From: Paracoccus denitrificans
Lineage (GTDB): Bacteria > Pseudomonadota > Alphaproteobacteria > Rhodobacterales > Rhodobacteraceae
Length of the DNA stretch: 64,000 nt
Assembly: GCA_005768755.1 (NCBI GenBank)
Contig: VAFL01000001.1
Coordinates: 248,001-312,000 of the forward strand
Reading direction: 5' to 3'
Part shown: piece after piece, positions 8,986-16,817 of the stretch
Numbering within the stretch: position 1 is the first letter of the stretch
How the letters are laid out: the number at the start of each line of letters is the position of its first letter
Program-made: the position numbers and the translations under genes
The notes under the pieces: model-generated
What the model was told of the DNA's origin: nothing
Databases searched by the model: none
What the model saw: only the letters and a program-made list of their open reading frames with translations

Positions 8986-9738
8986 ATGACACGCGCATCT
9001 GGTCTGCTTGATCCTTCCGCGCTGTCGCGCGCGCTGCCGCTGTATGAAGCGGTCAAGCAACATCTCGACGACCGGATCCGGCGCGGCGTGCTGCGCCCGA
9101 ATGACCGGGTGCCGTCCGAGAATGAAATCGTCGCCGAACTGGGCGTCAGCCGGATGACGGCCAACCGCGCATTGCGCGAGCTGGCGGCGGCGGGGCGGAT
9201 CGTCCGGGTGCATGGCGTGGGATCATTCGTGGCAGAGCCGAAGCCCAGTTCCACCATGCTGGAAGTGCGCAATATCGCCGATGAGATTGCCGAGCGGGGG
9301 CATGTCCACACCGCCCGCGTCGATGTTCTTGAAGAAGGCCCCGCCCCGGCCGCGATGCAGAAGTGGTTTGGACTGGGCGCAGGGGCGCGGCTGTATCATT
9401 CGGTGATGGTCCATTTCGCGGACGGCATCCCGATCCAGATGGAGAACCGGTTCGTGAACCCCGCCGTCGCGCCGGACTATCTGTCGCAGGATTTCCAGCG
9501 CCAGACTGCCAACGCCTATCTGATGCGCTCCGCAGCGGTCACGCGGGCCGATATCGCTGTCGAGGCGGTGCTGGCCAAACCCGACGAGGCGCAGGCCCTG
9601 CAGATTGGCACGGATCAGCCCTGCCTGCTGCTGAAGCGGCGGACCTGGGACGACGATCGTGTCGTCACGGTCGTCTTTGCGCTGCATCCCGGATCACGTT
9701 TCGAACTGACCAACGGGCAGGGCCCGCAGCCGGTCTGA
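8986..9738 (+). CDS. hutC: Histidine utilisation repressor, GntR/HutC family
   Basis: HutC represses hut genes and is released by urocanate. The N-terminal GntR winged helix is at about residues 15-80, with RVPSENEIVAELGVSRMT and RIVRVHGVGSFVAE. The UTRA ligand domain follows at about 90-240, with the typical ending LLLKRRTW and FALHPGSRFELT. ATG at 8986 is preferred over GTG at 8983 because AGGGGG lies five bases before it. The gene is divergent from hutF, with a candidate operator between them, which fits autoregulation together with control of the catabolic genes. Confidence 0.95.
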   Translation: MTRASGLLDPSALSRALPLYEAVKQHLDDRIRRGVLRPNDRVPSENEIVAELGVSRMTANRALRELAAAGRIVRVHGVGSFVAEPKPSSTMLEVRNIADEIAERGHVHTARVDVLEEGPAPAAMQKWFGLGAGARLYHSVMVHFADGIPIQMENRFVNPAVAPDYLSQDFQRQTANAYLMRSAAVTRADIAVEAVLAKPDEAQALQIGTDQPCLLLKRRTWDDDRVVTVVFALHPGSRFELTNGQGPQPV

Positions 9739-9772
9739 CCGGCGGCGGGTCCTGCTGTCCCAGGGGTCGCGA

Positions 9773-10492
9773 TCAGGACGAGATGAATTCACGCACGAAA
9801 GGCGTGGCCGGTGCAGCCCGGATGACCGATGGCTGGCCGATCTGCTCGATCCGGCCCATCGACATGACGACGACCAGATCGGCAAGTTCCATTGCTTCGT
9901 CCTGATCGTGCGTGACGAAGACAGTGGTCAGCCCGGTGGTGTCATGGATGTCGCGCAGGCCCTGGCGCAAGTCCTTGCGGACCTTGGCGTCAAGCGCGCC
10001 GAAAGGCTCGTCCAGCAGCAGCATCCGCGGCTCGATCGCCAGCGCGCGGGCAAGCGCCACACGCTGACGCTGGCCGCCCGACAATTGGCTGGGATAGCGC
10101 GAACCGATATCGGGCAGCTGTATCAGGTCCAGAAGCCGGTTCACGCGGCGGCCGATCTCGGCCTCGGGGGGGCGCTCTCGGCGTTTGCGGGCGCGCAGGC
10201 CATAGGCAATATTCTCGAACACGGTCATGTGCCGGAACAGGGCGTAATGCTGGAACACGAATCCCGCGCGGCGTTCCTGAACGGTCAGGCCGGTGGCGTC
10301 GCGCCCGTCGAACAGCACCCGTCCCGAGGTCGGAAATTCCAGACCCCCGAGAATGCGCAGAAGCGTCGTCTTGCCGGAACCCGACGGTCCCAGCAGCGCC
10401 ACCAATGCCCCCGACGGGATCCGCAGCGAGACCGGCAGAAGCGCGCGCGTGGCACCGAATTCCTTGGCAAGTTCGTCGATTTCGATATGCAT
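9773..10492 (-). CDS. cysA: Sulfate/thiosulfate ABC transporter ATP-binding protein (short form)
   Basis: CysA is the ATPase of the CysPTWA sulfate/thiosulfate importer. Walker A is GPSGSGKTTLL, the signature is QLSGGQRQRVALARAL, Walker B is LLLDEPFGALDA and the switch His lies in VFVTHDQDEAMEL. The protein is only 239 residues and stops directly after PFVREFISS; family members are usually about 340-365 residues with a C-terminal TOBE/regulatory region, which is missing here. No frameshifted remainder is visible in the 34 bases before hutC. ATG at 10492 is preceded by AAGGA; a TTG at 10507 is less likely. It is the last gene of the cys operon. Confidence 0.9.
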   Translation of the reverse strand: MHIEIDELAKEFGATRALLPVSLRIPSGALVALLGPSGSGKTTLLRILGGLEFPTSGRVLFDGRDATGLTVQERRAGFVFQHYALFRHMTVFENIAYGLRARKRRERPPEAEIGRRVNRLLDLIQLPDIGSRYPSQLSGGQRQRVALARALAIEPRMLLLDEPFGALDAKVRKDLRQGLRDIHDTTGLTTVFVTHDQDEAMELADLVVVMSMGRIEQIGQPSVIRAAPATPFVREFISS

Positions 10493-10503
10493 GATGTGAT
10501 CCT

Positions 10504-11367
10504 TCAATGGCGTCGGCTGGCGGCAAGCTGGTCAGCATGACGCCATTCCAGCAGCGATTTCAGGCCAAGGGTCAGAAGCGCCAACAGGGCAAGAAGCGAC
10601 GCGAGCGCAAATGCCGCAGCGCTGAGATATTCATTGTAAAGCATCTCGATCATGATCGGCATGGTCGTCGTCTCGCCCCGGATCTTGCCCGAGATGACGG
10701 CGACCGCCCCGAATTCGCCCATGGCGCGCGCGTTTGACAGAAGTGCGCCGTAAAGCAGCGCCCATCTGATGTTGGGCAGGGTGACGGTCAGGAAGGTCCG
10801 CCAGCCCGAGGCCCCAAGGGTAAGCGCGGCTTCTTCCTCGGCCCGGCCCTGTTCGACCATGACCGGGATCAGTTCGCGCGCAATGAATGGGAAAGTCACG
10901 AAAAGAGTGGCCAGAAGGATGCCGGGAAAGGCAAAGACGACCTTCAGGTCATGCGCGATCAGCCACGTGCCAAGTGCGCTGTGGGTGCCGAACAGCAGGA
11001 CAAGCGCCAGACCCGCCACCACGGGCGAGACCGAAAAGGGCAGGTCGATCAGCGTGATCAGGAAGGCCTTGCCCCGGAAATCGAACTTGGCAATGGCCCA
11101 GGCGGCGGCAATGCCGAAGATCATGTTGATCGGCAGGGTGATGGCGGCGACGCTCAGCGTCAGGCGGATCGCGCTTTGCGCATCGGCCGAGGCGATCCCC
11201 GCCAGTGCCGCACGCCAGCCGTCCGCCATCGCCGCGACAAAGACTGTGCCCAGCGGGGCAAACAGCAAGATCACGACAAAGAAAACGGCGATTCCGATCA
11301 GCGTCGTTCTTGCGCCGCGCGATTCCGTCGTGACGGGCGTGAAGGCTTGGGCGACTGCGTCAGCCAT
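10504..11367 (-). CDS. cysW: Sulfate/thiosulfate ABC transporter permease CysW
   Basis: CysW is one of two membrane subunits of the sulfate importer. The protein has 287 residues with about six hydrophobic segments. The binding-protein-dependent transport loop includes EEEAALTLGASGWRTF and the CysW ending of that region, NARAMGEFGAVAVISG. ATG at 11367 gives MADAVAQAF; sequence upstream in this frame lies within the preceding small gene. The start overlaps the stop of that small gene by 8 bases. The cysA start follows 11 bases after the stop. Confidence 0.95.
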   Translation of the reverse strand: MADAVAQAFTPVTTESRGARTTLIGIAVFFVVILLFAPLGTVFVAAMADGWRAALAGIASADAQSAIRLTLSVAAITLPINMIFGIAAAWAIAKFDFRGKAFLITLIDLPFSVSPVVAGLALVLLFGTHSALGTWLIAHDLKVVFAFPGILLATLFVTFPFIARELIPVMVEQGRAEEEAALTLGASGWRTFLTVTLPNIRWALLYGALLSNARAMGEFGAVAVISGKIRGETTTMPIMIEMLYNEYLSAAAFALASLLALLALLTLGLKSLLEWRHADQLAASRRH

Positions 11368-11662
11368 GGTCGAACCCCTGCCTGATTGTGGTGCGGGTCG
11401 CGCGGGCAGGGCGGGCCGCCACAAGCGCCGCGCGGGCAGGGCGGGCCACCACAAGGGTCGCCCCCGCCACAAGTGCGGTCTGGGTCAGCCCCAGAAGCAG
11501 CACCGTCCACAGCGAAATGCTGCCCATGAGCGCCGCCAGTATCAGCGGCAGGCCAAGAAGCGCGGCCATGGCGCAGCTGCGTGCCAGTCGGGTTTGGCGC
11601 CTTGCGGGCGGGGCGGCGCGCGGCGGGATGCTGGGGGTGGGGTGATTGTCAAACATATCCAA
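11360..11662 (-). CDS. Small membrane protein inserted between cysT and cysW
   Basis: This protein of 100 residues has a basic, proline-rich N-terminus and two hydrophobic segments (about residues 31-48 and 51-72). An Arg/Ala-rich tail follows, containing a near-exact ten-residue duplication around ARPARAALVA. Its start overlaps the cysT 3' end by 14 bases and its end overlaps the cysW start by 8 bases, which is the arrangement of a translated, coupled gene. I do not recognise the family. The position suggests an accessory subunit or assembly factor of the sulfate permease; this is inferred. The Arg/Ala tail is compositionally biased and may be tolerant of change. Confidence 0.6.
   Translation of the reverse strand: MDMFDNHPTPSIPPRAAPPARRQTRLARSCAMAALLGLPLILAALMGSISLWTVLLLGLTQTALVAGATLVVARPARAALVAARPARATRTTIRQGFDHG
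11401..11460. repeat. Tandem 30-bp direct repeat, two copies
   Basis: Two adjacent 30-base units (11401-11430 and 11431-11460) share the same first 17 bases and differ at only a few positions after that. The unit length is a multiple of three, so the repeat duplicates ten residues in the small membrane protein without breaking the frame. It looks like a recent slippage duplication in very GC-rich sequence. Confidence 0.85.
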
Positions 11663-12488
11663 TCCTCTTTCTGCTCCAGACCTGAATGGCGTTGATGACG
11701 AACAGCATTGCGAATGAGATGATCAGCATCGCGATGCCGATGGCGGCGGCGCCGGCATAGTTGAACTCTTCCAGCCGGATCACGATCAGAAGGGGCGCGA
11801 TTTCGGTCTTGCCGGGCAGGTTGCCGGCGATGAAGATCACCGACCCGTATTCGCCAACCGACCGCGCCAGCGCCAAGGCAAAGCCGGTCAGCAGGGCGGG
11901 CGTCAGCGTTGGCAGGACGACGCGGCGAAGCGTGCGCAGCCGGCTGGCACCAAGCGTGGCGCTGACCTCCTCGACATCGCGGTCGATTTCCTCGATCACG
12001 GGTTGCACCGTGCGCACGACGAAGGGCAGCCCGATGAAGATCAAGGCGACCCAGATGCCGAGTTCGGTATAGGCCACCTTGATGCCGAACTGGCCAAGCA
12101 CCTGCCCGAAGACCCCGTTCGGCGCGTAAAGGGTCGTCAGCGCGATCCCCGCGACGGCGGTGGGCAGCGCGAAGGGCAGGTCGATTGCTGCGTCGATCAG
12201 CTTGCGACCCCAGAAGCGATACCGCACCAACACCCATGCCAACAGCAGCCCCAGCACCAGATTGAACAGCGAGGCGATGAAGGCCGACCTGAAGGACAGG
12301 CCAAGTGCTGCCCAGACCCGGTTGGAATTCAACGCCTCCCACAGGCCCGCCGGGCCGATGGCGACCCCGCGGCCAAGAAGCGCGGCGAGGGGCAGCAGAA
12401 CCACGATGGACAGAAGCGCCATCGTGATCCCGAAGCTGATCCCGAACCCCGGCAGGGGCGAGGACCGCCTGAGCGCAAAGGCCCCCAT
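11649..12488 (-). CDS. cysT: Sulfate/thiosulfate ABC transporter permease CysT
   Basis: CysT (also CysU) pairs with CysW to form the sulfate channel. The protein has 279 residues with about six hydrophobic segments. The signature loop includes DVEEVSATLGASRLRTL and LARSVGEYGSVIFIAG, and the first cytoplasmic half has DLPFALPTAVAGIAL, all typical of the family. ATG at 12488 has GAGGAG upstream, and this ribosome site overlaps the final codons of the binding protein gene. The operon order is cysP-cysT-small gene-cysW-cysA. Confidence 0.95.
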   Translation of the reverse strand: MGAFALRRSSPLPGFGISFGITMALLSIVVLLPLAALLGRGVAIGPAGLWEALNSNRVWAALGLSFRSAFIASLFNLVLGLLLAWVLVRYRFWGRKLIDAAIDLPFALPTAVAGIALTTLYAPNGVFGQVLGQFGIKVAYTELGIWVALIFIGLPFVVRTVQPVIEEIDRDVEEVSATLGASRLRTLRRVVLPTLTPALLTGFALALARSVGEYGSVIFIAGNLPGKTEIAPLLIVIRLEEFNYAGAAAIGIAMLIISFAMLFVINAIQVWSRKRIGYV

Positions 12489-12492
12489 CCGT

Positions 12493-13581
12493 TTACTCCT
12501 CGTAGATCTGGTCAAAGATGCCGCCATCGCCAAAGAAGGCGGGCTGCACTTCGGCCCAGCCGCCGAACTGCTCGATCGTCAGCAGGTCGAGCTCGGGGAA
12601 ACGGGCGATATCTTCCTCGGCCCCGGCCGAGCTGTCCCAGGCGCGGTAATAGTTCTTCAGTGCAAGGGCCTGCGCTTCAGGGCTGTAAAGGTGTTCCAGA
12701 TAGGCCTCGGCCGCGGCGCGCTGTTCGTCCGACTTGATATTTTCATCGACCAGGGCCACGGGAGGTTCGGCCAGAATGGACACGGTCGGCACGACGATGT
12801 CGAACGCGTCCTCGCCCTGTTCGGCAAGTGCCAGAAACGCCTCATTCTCCCATGCGAGCAGCACATCGCCGATGCCACGCTGTGCGAAGGTATTGGTCGC
12901 GCCGCGCGCGCCGGTATCCAGAACCGGCACATGCTTGAACAGCGTCGAGACATATTCGCGGGCCTTCGCCTCGTCATCGCCATTCGCTTTCAGCGCCCAG
13001 CCCCAGGCGGCCAGAAAGTTCCAGCGTGCACCACCAGAGGTCTTCGGGTTCGGTGTGATGACTTGCACGTCATCCTTGATCAGATCGCCCCAATCCTTGA
13101 TGCCCTTCGGGTTCCCCTCGCGCACAAGAAACACGATGGTCGAGGTGTAGGGAGAGGAGTTGTGGGGCAGGCGGGCCTGCCAGTCTGCCGGGATCTTGCC
13201 GGTGTTTTCGGCAATGGCTGCGATATCGGCCGACAATGCCAAGGTGACGACCTGCGCCTCCAGCCCGTCGATCACGGCACGCGCCTGACCGCCAGACCCG
13301 CCATGGGACTGCTGTATCGTGACGGCGGGATGTCCCTGTGCGGTCCACCATTCGTTGAACAGCGCGTTATACTCGCGGTAGAATTCGCGGGTCGGGTCAT
13401 AGGATACGTTCAGCAGTTCGACCGCATCCTGCGCCTTTGCCGGAATACCGAAACCCGTCGACAGTGCAATCGCCGTGGCGGCGGTCAGGATGCTGCGCCG
13501 CGAAAGCGCGTGCGCCGATGTCCTTCCGACTTCAAGCCGGTTGCGGTGATTGCCATCGGTAACCTTCGTCGCGTTCGTCAT
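12493..13581 (-). CDS. cysP: Sulfate/thiosulfate-binding periplasmic protein
   Basis: This is the periplasmic sulfate receptor of the transporter, 362 residues with a long twin-arginine-like leader (SRRSILTAATAIALSTGF) and cleavage near KAQ. Family signatures are LLNVSYDPTREFY at the start of the mature protein and QQSHGGSGGQARAVI, where sulfate-binding proteins contact the anion with main-chain amides and Ser. TPNPKTSGGARWN is the second conserved anion-site loop. ATG at 13581 is preceded by AAAGGA. The SRR before a hydrophobic stretch could route it through Tat, which is less common for this family and worth noting. Confidence 0.95.
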   Translation of the reverse strand: MTNATKVTDGNHRNRLEVGRTSAHALSRRSILTAATAIALSTGFGIPAKAQDAVELLNVSYDPTREFYREYNALFNEWWTAQGHPAVTIQQSHGGSGGQARAVIDGLEAQVVTLALSADIAAIAENTGKIPADWQARLPHNSSPYTSTIVFLVREGNPKGIKDWGDLIKDDVQVITPNPKTSGGARWNFLAAWGWALKANGDDEAKAREYVSTLFKHVPVLDTGARGATNTFAQRGIGDVLLAWENEAFLALAEQGEDAFDIVVPTVSILAEPPVALVDENIKSDEQRAAAEAYLEHLYSPEAQALALKNYYRAWDSSAGAEEDIARFPELDLLTIEQFGGWAEVQPAFFGDGGIFDQIYEE

Positions 13582-14001
13582 CTGGATTTCCTTTGTTGCC
13601 GCAGACGTTTGTCGTGCCAGACGCCCGATGCTGCCAAACCGGGGAACGCGTCGTCCGCGGCGGCAAGACGCATCGGAAGCGCCTGACACGATAATCTCGA
13701 CAAAGTTTGTGTAGTTTGGCAAGAAAAAATCACGCCCGATCTGGTCGTGTTTGATTTTTTGAGGAAATCGTATTTAGATTGGCGGATAAAGGCGGACAAA
13801 TATTCCGCGAAATGCATCTCATCGGAACGAAATTACGGATGTCGTCGTAAATGAGGGCAGGGCTCTGGCGGTCGGATATTGTCCGGCAGAGGGCGGACAG
13901 GTCGCTGAAACGACCGAATCGTGACCTTCGGGCAGGGTCGGTTGTGGTTCGTCAGTTGCAGGCGTAGACATTGCACCAGCAACAAAGGATGGAGCAGATC
14001 C
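13582..14001. promoter_or_regulatory. Divergent promoter region between cysP and bdhA
   Basis: These 420 bases hold no convincing gene. The part at about 13720-13800 is clearly AT-richer than the flanks, with short A and T runs, and probably carries the cysP promoter; bdhA must also be transcribed from here. I could not identify a credible sulfur-regulator site or a strong -35/-10 pair by eye. Short open frames that cross the region are extensions of the flanking genes. Confidence 0.5.
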
Positions 14002-14784
14002 ATGTTCGAGAATACTCTGAAAGGCAAAACTGCGGTCGTTACCGGATCGAATTCCGGCATCGGACTTGGGATCGCGCGCGAACTGGCGAAAGCCGGTGCC
14101 AACGTGGTGCTGAACAGCTATACCGATGACGAAGCCGACCATAAGCTTGCCAGTGACATGGGCAAGGAATTCGGCACCGAAGTGCGCTATATCCAGGCCG
14201 ACATGTCGAAGGCAGACCAGTGCCGTGCGCTGATCGAAAAAGCCGGTGCCTGCGATATTCTGATCAACAATGCGGGTATCCAGCATGTCGCACCGATCCC
14301 GGAATTCCCGGTCGAGAAATGGGATGCGATCATTGCGATCAATATGTCGTCGGCGTTTCACTGCACCGCAGCCGCCCTGCCGGCCATGCAGAAGAACGGC
14401 TGGGGCCGCGTCATCAATATCGCCTCGGCCCATGGGTTGACCGCCAGCCCGTACAAATCGGCCTATGTCGCCGCCAAGCACGGCGTTGTCGGTCTGACCA
14501 AGGTCACCGCGCTGGAAGAGGCAGGCAAGGGCATCACCTGCAACGCCATCTGCCCCGGCTATGTGCTGACGCCGATCGTCGAAAAGCAGATCCCTGACCA
14601 GATGAAGACCCACAACATGAATCGTGAGGACGTCATCAAGAACGTCATGCTGGCCCGGCAGCCCTCTGGCGACTTCGCCACGGTCGAACAGATGGGCGGC
14701 ACGGCTGTTTTCCTGTGCAGCCCGGCAGCCGATCAGATCACCGGCACCACGATCAGCGTCGATGGCGGCTGGACCGCACTCTGA
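14002..14784 (+). CDS. bdhA: D-beta-hydroxybutyrate dehydrogenase
   Basis: This is an SDR-family NAD enzyme that oxidises 3-hydroxybutyrate to acetoacetate, used in polyhydroxybutyrate turnover. The 260 residues include the Rossmann motif TGSNSGIGLGIA, the NNAG motif in INNAGIQHV, the catalytic Ser region NIASAHG, the catalytic YVAAK, and CPGYVLTPIVEKQIPDQ, which is characteristic of BdhA. The ATG at 14002 has a GGAG-containing ribosome site. An open frame extends upstream to 13921 but without family similarity. A perfect hairpin lies about 45 bases after the stop. Confidence 0.93.
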   Translation: MFENTLKGKTAVVTGSNSGIGLGIARELAKAGANVVLNSYTDDEADHKLASDMGKEFGTEVRYIQADMSKADQCRALIEKAGACDILINNAGIQHVAPIPEFPVEKWDAIIAINMSSAFHCTAAALPAMQKNGWGRVINIASAHGLTASPYKSAYVAAKHGVVGLTKVTALEEAGKGITCNAICPGYVLTPIVEKQIPDQMKTHNMNREDVIKNVMLARQPSGDFATVEQMGGTAVFLCSPAADQITGTTISVDGGWTAL

Positions 14785-14827
14785 TCGAAATCGGGGCCGT
14801 TTCGCGGCCTGGTTCGAACGCTGGGTG

Positions 14828-14856
14828 AAGCGGCGGGCGGAAAAGAACCGCCGCTT
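14828..14856 (+). terminator. Possible terminator hairpin after bdhA
   Basis: A perfect 9-bp inverted repeat (14828-14836 with 14848-14856) around an 11-base A-rich loop lies 44 bases after bdhA. No T run follows, so it could be a weak or Rho-assisted terminator or an mRNA 3'-end stabiliser. Confidence 0.4.
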
Positions 14857-14951
14857 CAAGATCCCCTGTCATATGGTCCCGAAAAGCGCAGAGTCAGGCC
14901 GGCCTGACTTAGTCGACCGACTGTCGGAGCGGGAAACAGAGCTGAACGCCG

Positions 14952-15848
14952 TCAGGCCGCGAGTTCGAGATCTTCGGCGTTGATCTCGTCTTGCAGGAAT
15001 CGCAGAAACGCCTTGATCGCGGGCCGGTTGCGCCGGGAATGCGGATAGACCAGCCAATAGCTTTTTTCGGATCGCCAGCAGCTGTCAAAGGGCTGGATCA
15101 GTGATCCCGTCGCAAGTTCGAACCTGAAGAAGCGCGGGTTCAGCAATGCCACGCCTTCACCGGCCAGTGCCGCGCGGCCCAGATGGGACTGGGCCTCGAA
15201 CTCTATCCGCCGGGTGGGGGCGCAGGACAATTCGGCGACACCGTGCATCTTCAGCCAGCCATCCCAGCCGCGATGCATGTTGTTCAGCCAGGGCAGATCA
15301 ATCACATCCTCAGGTTTGTTCAATGGGCCGTGCTGCTTCAGCAATTGAGGCGACAGGATCGGCGTCAGTTCGGATGCAAAAAGTTCGTGACTGACCAGTC
15401 CGTCCCATTGGCCGAAGCCGTAGCGCAGGGCGACATCGACATCCTGCCGCGAGAAATCGACGATTTTGTCGTCGGTATCCAGTCTGACCGCCAGATCGGG
15501 CTGCTGCATCTGGAACCGGCCCAGTCGATGTGACAGCCAGTTGCTGGCAATCGTGATGACGGTCGAGATGGACATGGTCTGGGGCTGGCCGCTGCGATCG
15601 GCGAACGCCTCTCGTAACATGTCGAACGCATCCGAGGTCGGCCCGGCATAGCGCTGTCCCAGTTCGGTCAGTTCCAGACCCTTGGGCTTGCGCAGGAACA
15701 GCTGCCCGCCAAGCCGTTCTTCCAGCAGCTTGATCTGATAACTGACGGCGGCCTGCGTCATGCCAAGCGTTTCAGCCGCCCGCGTGAAGCTGAGCTGGCG
15801 GCTGGCGGCATCAAAAACGCGAAGCGCTGCGAGGGGCGGAATGTCCAT
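14952..15848 (-). CDS. LysR-family regulator, GcvA-like
   Basis: The protein has 298 residues. The N-terminal winged helix (about 1-60) begins IPPLAALRVFDAASRQLSFT and has AAETLGMTQAAVSYQIK followed by LFLRKPKGLELTELGQ, the pattern of the GcvA subgroup. The effector domain has DVDVALRYGFGQWDG, also GcvA-like. The subgroup includes regulators of glycine cleavage and beta-lactamase genes, but the actual targets cannot be read from the sequence. It is convergent with bdhA and its start faces a small DUF1127 gene across a gap of about 200 bases. Confidence 0.9.
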   Translation of the reverse strand: MDIPPLAALRVFDAASRQLSFTRAAETLGMTQAAVSYQIKLLEERLGGQLFLRKPKGLELTELGQRYAGPTSDAFDMLREAFADRSGQPQTMSISTVITIASNWLSHRLGRFQMQQPDLAVRLDTDDKIVDFSRQDVDVALRYGFGQWDGLVSHELFASELTPILSPQLLKQHGPLNKPEDVIDLPWLNNMHRGWDGWLKMHGVAELSCAPTRRIEFEAQSHLGRAALAGEGVALLNPRFFRFELATGSLIQPFDSCWRSEKSYWLVYPHSRRNRPAIKAFLRFLQDEINAEDLELAA

Positions 15849-16055
15849 AAGTTGTCCTTATGTCGTGTTGCCGTCGTTTTGTTGGCATTCTGACCGGCAA
15901 CATACCATTCTTGAACTATCGAGAGAAGCAGGACCAACGCAGTAAGGCCAAGTCCCGCTGACGATCTTAAATCGACGCCCGTTTCGGCGCCTCAGGCGGC
16001 ACAAGCCCGCTTTATGAGGGTGGAACCGTGCGTCGCCGTGAAAGGGAGAGACGAG

Positions 16056-16325
16056 ATGACCATGACCCCAATCGAACTGCCTGCCATGGCACAGTTCAGA
16101 ACACCCGTCCTGCGCCTGTTCCAGCGTATCGCCGCCTGGCGCGCAAAGCGCCGCCAGTTGAAGCTGGAACGCGCGACCCGCATCGAACTGGCGGGTCTGT
16201 CGGACCATATTCGCCACGATATCGGGCTTGATAGCGGCGTGTCACGGGACGTGGCACATGGAAACGGGCGCAGCCTTGACCATAACCAGCGCCCCGATAT
16301 CGTAATCAACGAATGGGGCCGCTAG
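16056..16325 (+). CDS. DUF1127 domain small protein
   Basis: This is a basic protein of 89 residues. The second half carries the DUF1127 (YjiS-like) pattern, an Arg-rich helix followed by LSDHIRHDIGLDSGVSRDV. Proteins with this domain in alphaproteobacteria bind RNA or act in phosphate, amine or growth-related regulation, but the role of this one is unknown. The ATG at 16056 follows AAGGGAGA at a good distance; a start at 16014 would add 14 residues without a ribosome site. Confidence 0.75.
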   Translation: MTMTPIELPAMAQFRTPVLRLFQRIAAWRAKRRQLKLERATRIELAGLSDHIRHDIGLDSGVSRDVAHGNGRSLDHNQRPDIVINEWGR

Positions 16326-16330
16326 GCGCA

Positions 16331-16366
16331 GAAAAAAGGCCCGCGCGGGGTGATCCCGCACGGGCC
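16331..16366 (-). terminator. Rho-independent terminator of the host-attachment-family gene
   Basis: A 12-bp GC-rich stem with one mismatch (16338-16349 with 16355-16366) has six A residues at its left end (16332-16337), which read as a T run on the minus strand. It sits 24 bases past the stop of the gene at 16390-16773. Without the T run it could also slow transcription from the DUF1127 gene. Confidence 0.85.
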
Positions 16367-16389
16367 GTCAACCTTCCTGCGATGCGCGC

Positions 16390-16773
16390 TCAGCCAAGCG
16401 CCTTCGCGACACCATCCGGCGACGCCTTGGTCAGATCCTTGGCGACTTCCTTGGCCAGCATCCCTTCCAGTTCCTTGTGGTAATGCTTGCGCATCACGCC
16501 AAGCGTGCTGGGATCGGCGATGACCGCGACCTGCCCGGCCTTGTGGCGCAGCACGATCCGGTTCAGCTTTTCTGCAAGCTGCTTGGCAAAGGTCGCCTCA
16601 TCCTCATCCTTGGGCGAGCGTTCCTGTGGGGCATTGCCCTCGCCCTCATCCGCGAGGTTCTTTGGCGTCAGGCGGTCGACCTCGGTCAACTCGACGCCCT
16701 GCTTGGCGGTGTTTCTATACAGGATGGCGTGATGGCCGTCGGCGACGACGACCAGTGCGTTATGGTCCAGCAT
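16390..16773 (-). CDS. Host attachment family protein (PF10116-like)
   Basis: The 127 residues begin LDHNALVVVADGHHAILYRN and have LAEKLNRIVLRHKAGQVAVIADP and GVMRKHYHKELEGML, which match the family named for Agrobacterium proteins required for attachment to host cells. The fold is related to the archaeal release factor / baeRF nuclease-like fold. The true function in free-living bacteria is not established. It is a single gene with its own terminator. Confidence 0.85.
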   Translation of the reverse strand: MLDHNALVVVADGHHAILYRNTAKQGVELTEVDRLTPKNLADEGEGNAPQERSPKDEDEATFAKQLAEKLNRIVLRHKAGQVAVIADPSTLGVMRKHYHKELEGMLAKEVAKDLTKASPDGVAKALG

Positions 16774-16817
16774 GACTGCTCCTTGCTGTTGTCTGGCAAG
16801 GAAACGTGCGGGCGTGA

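Noticed and set aside
12160..13686. A 508-residue plus-strand open frame across cysT and cysP
   Set aside because: It mirrors the sulfate-binding protein gene, lacks a ribosome site and matches no family.
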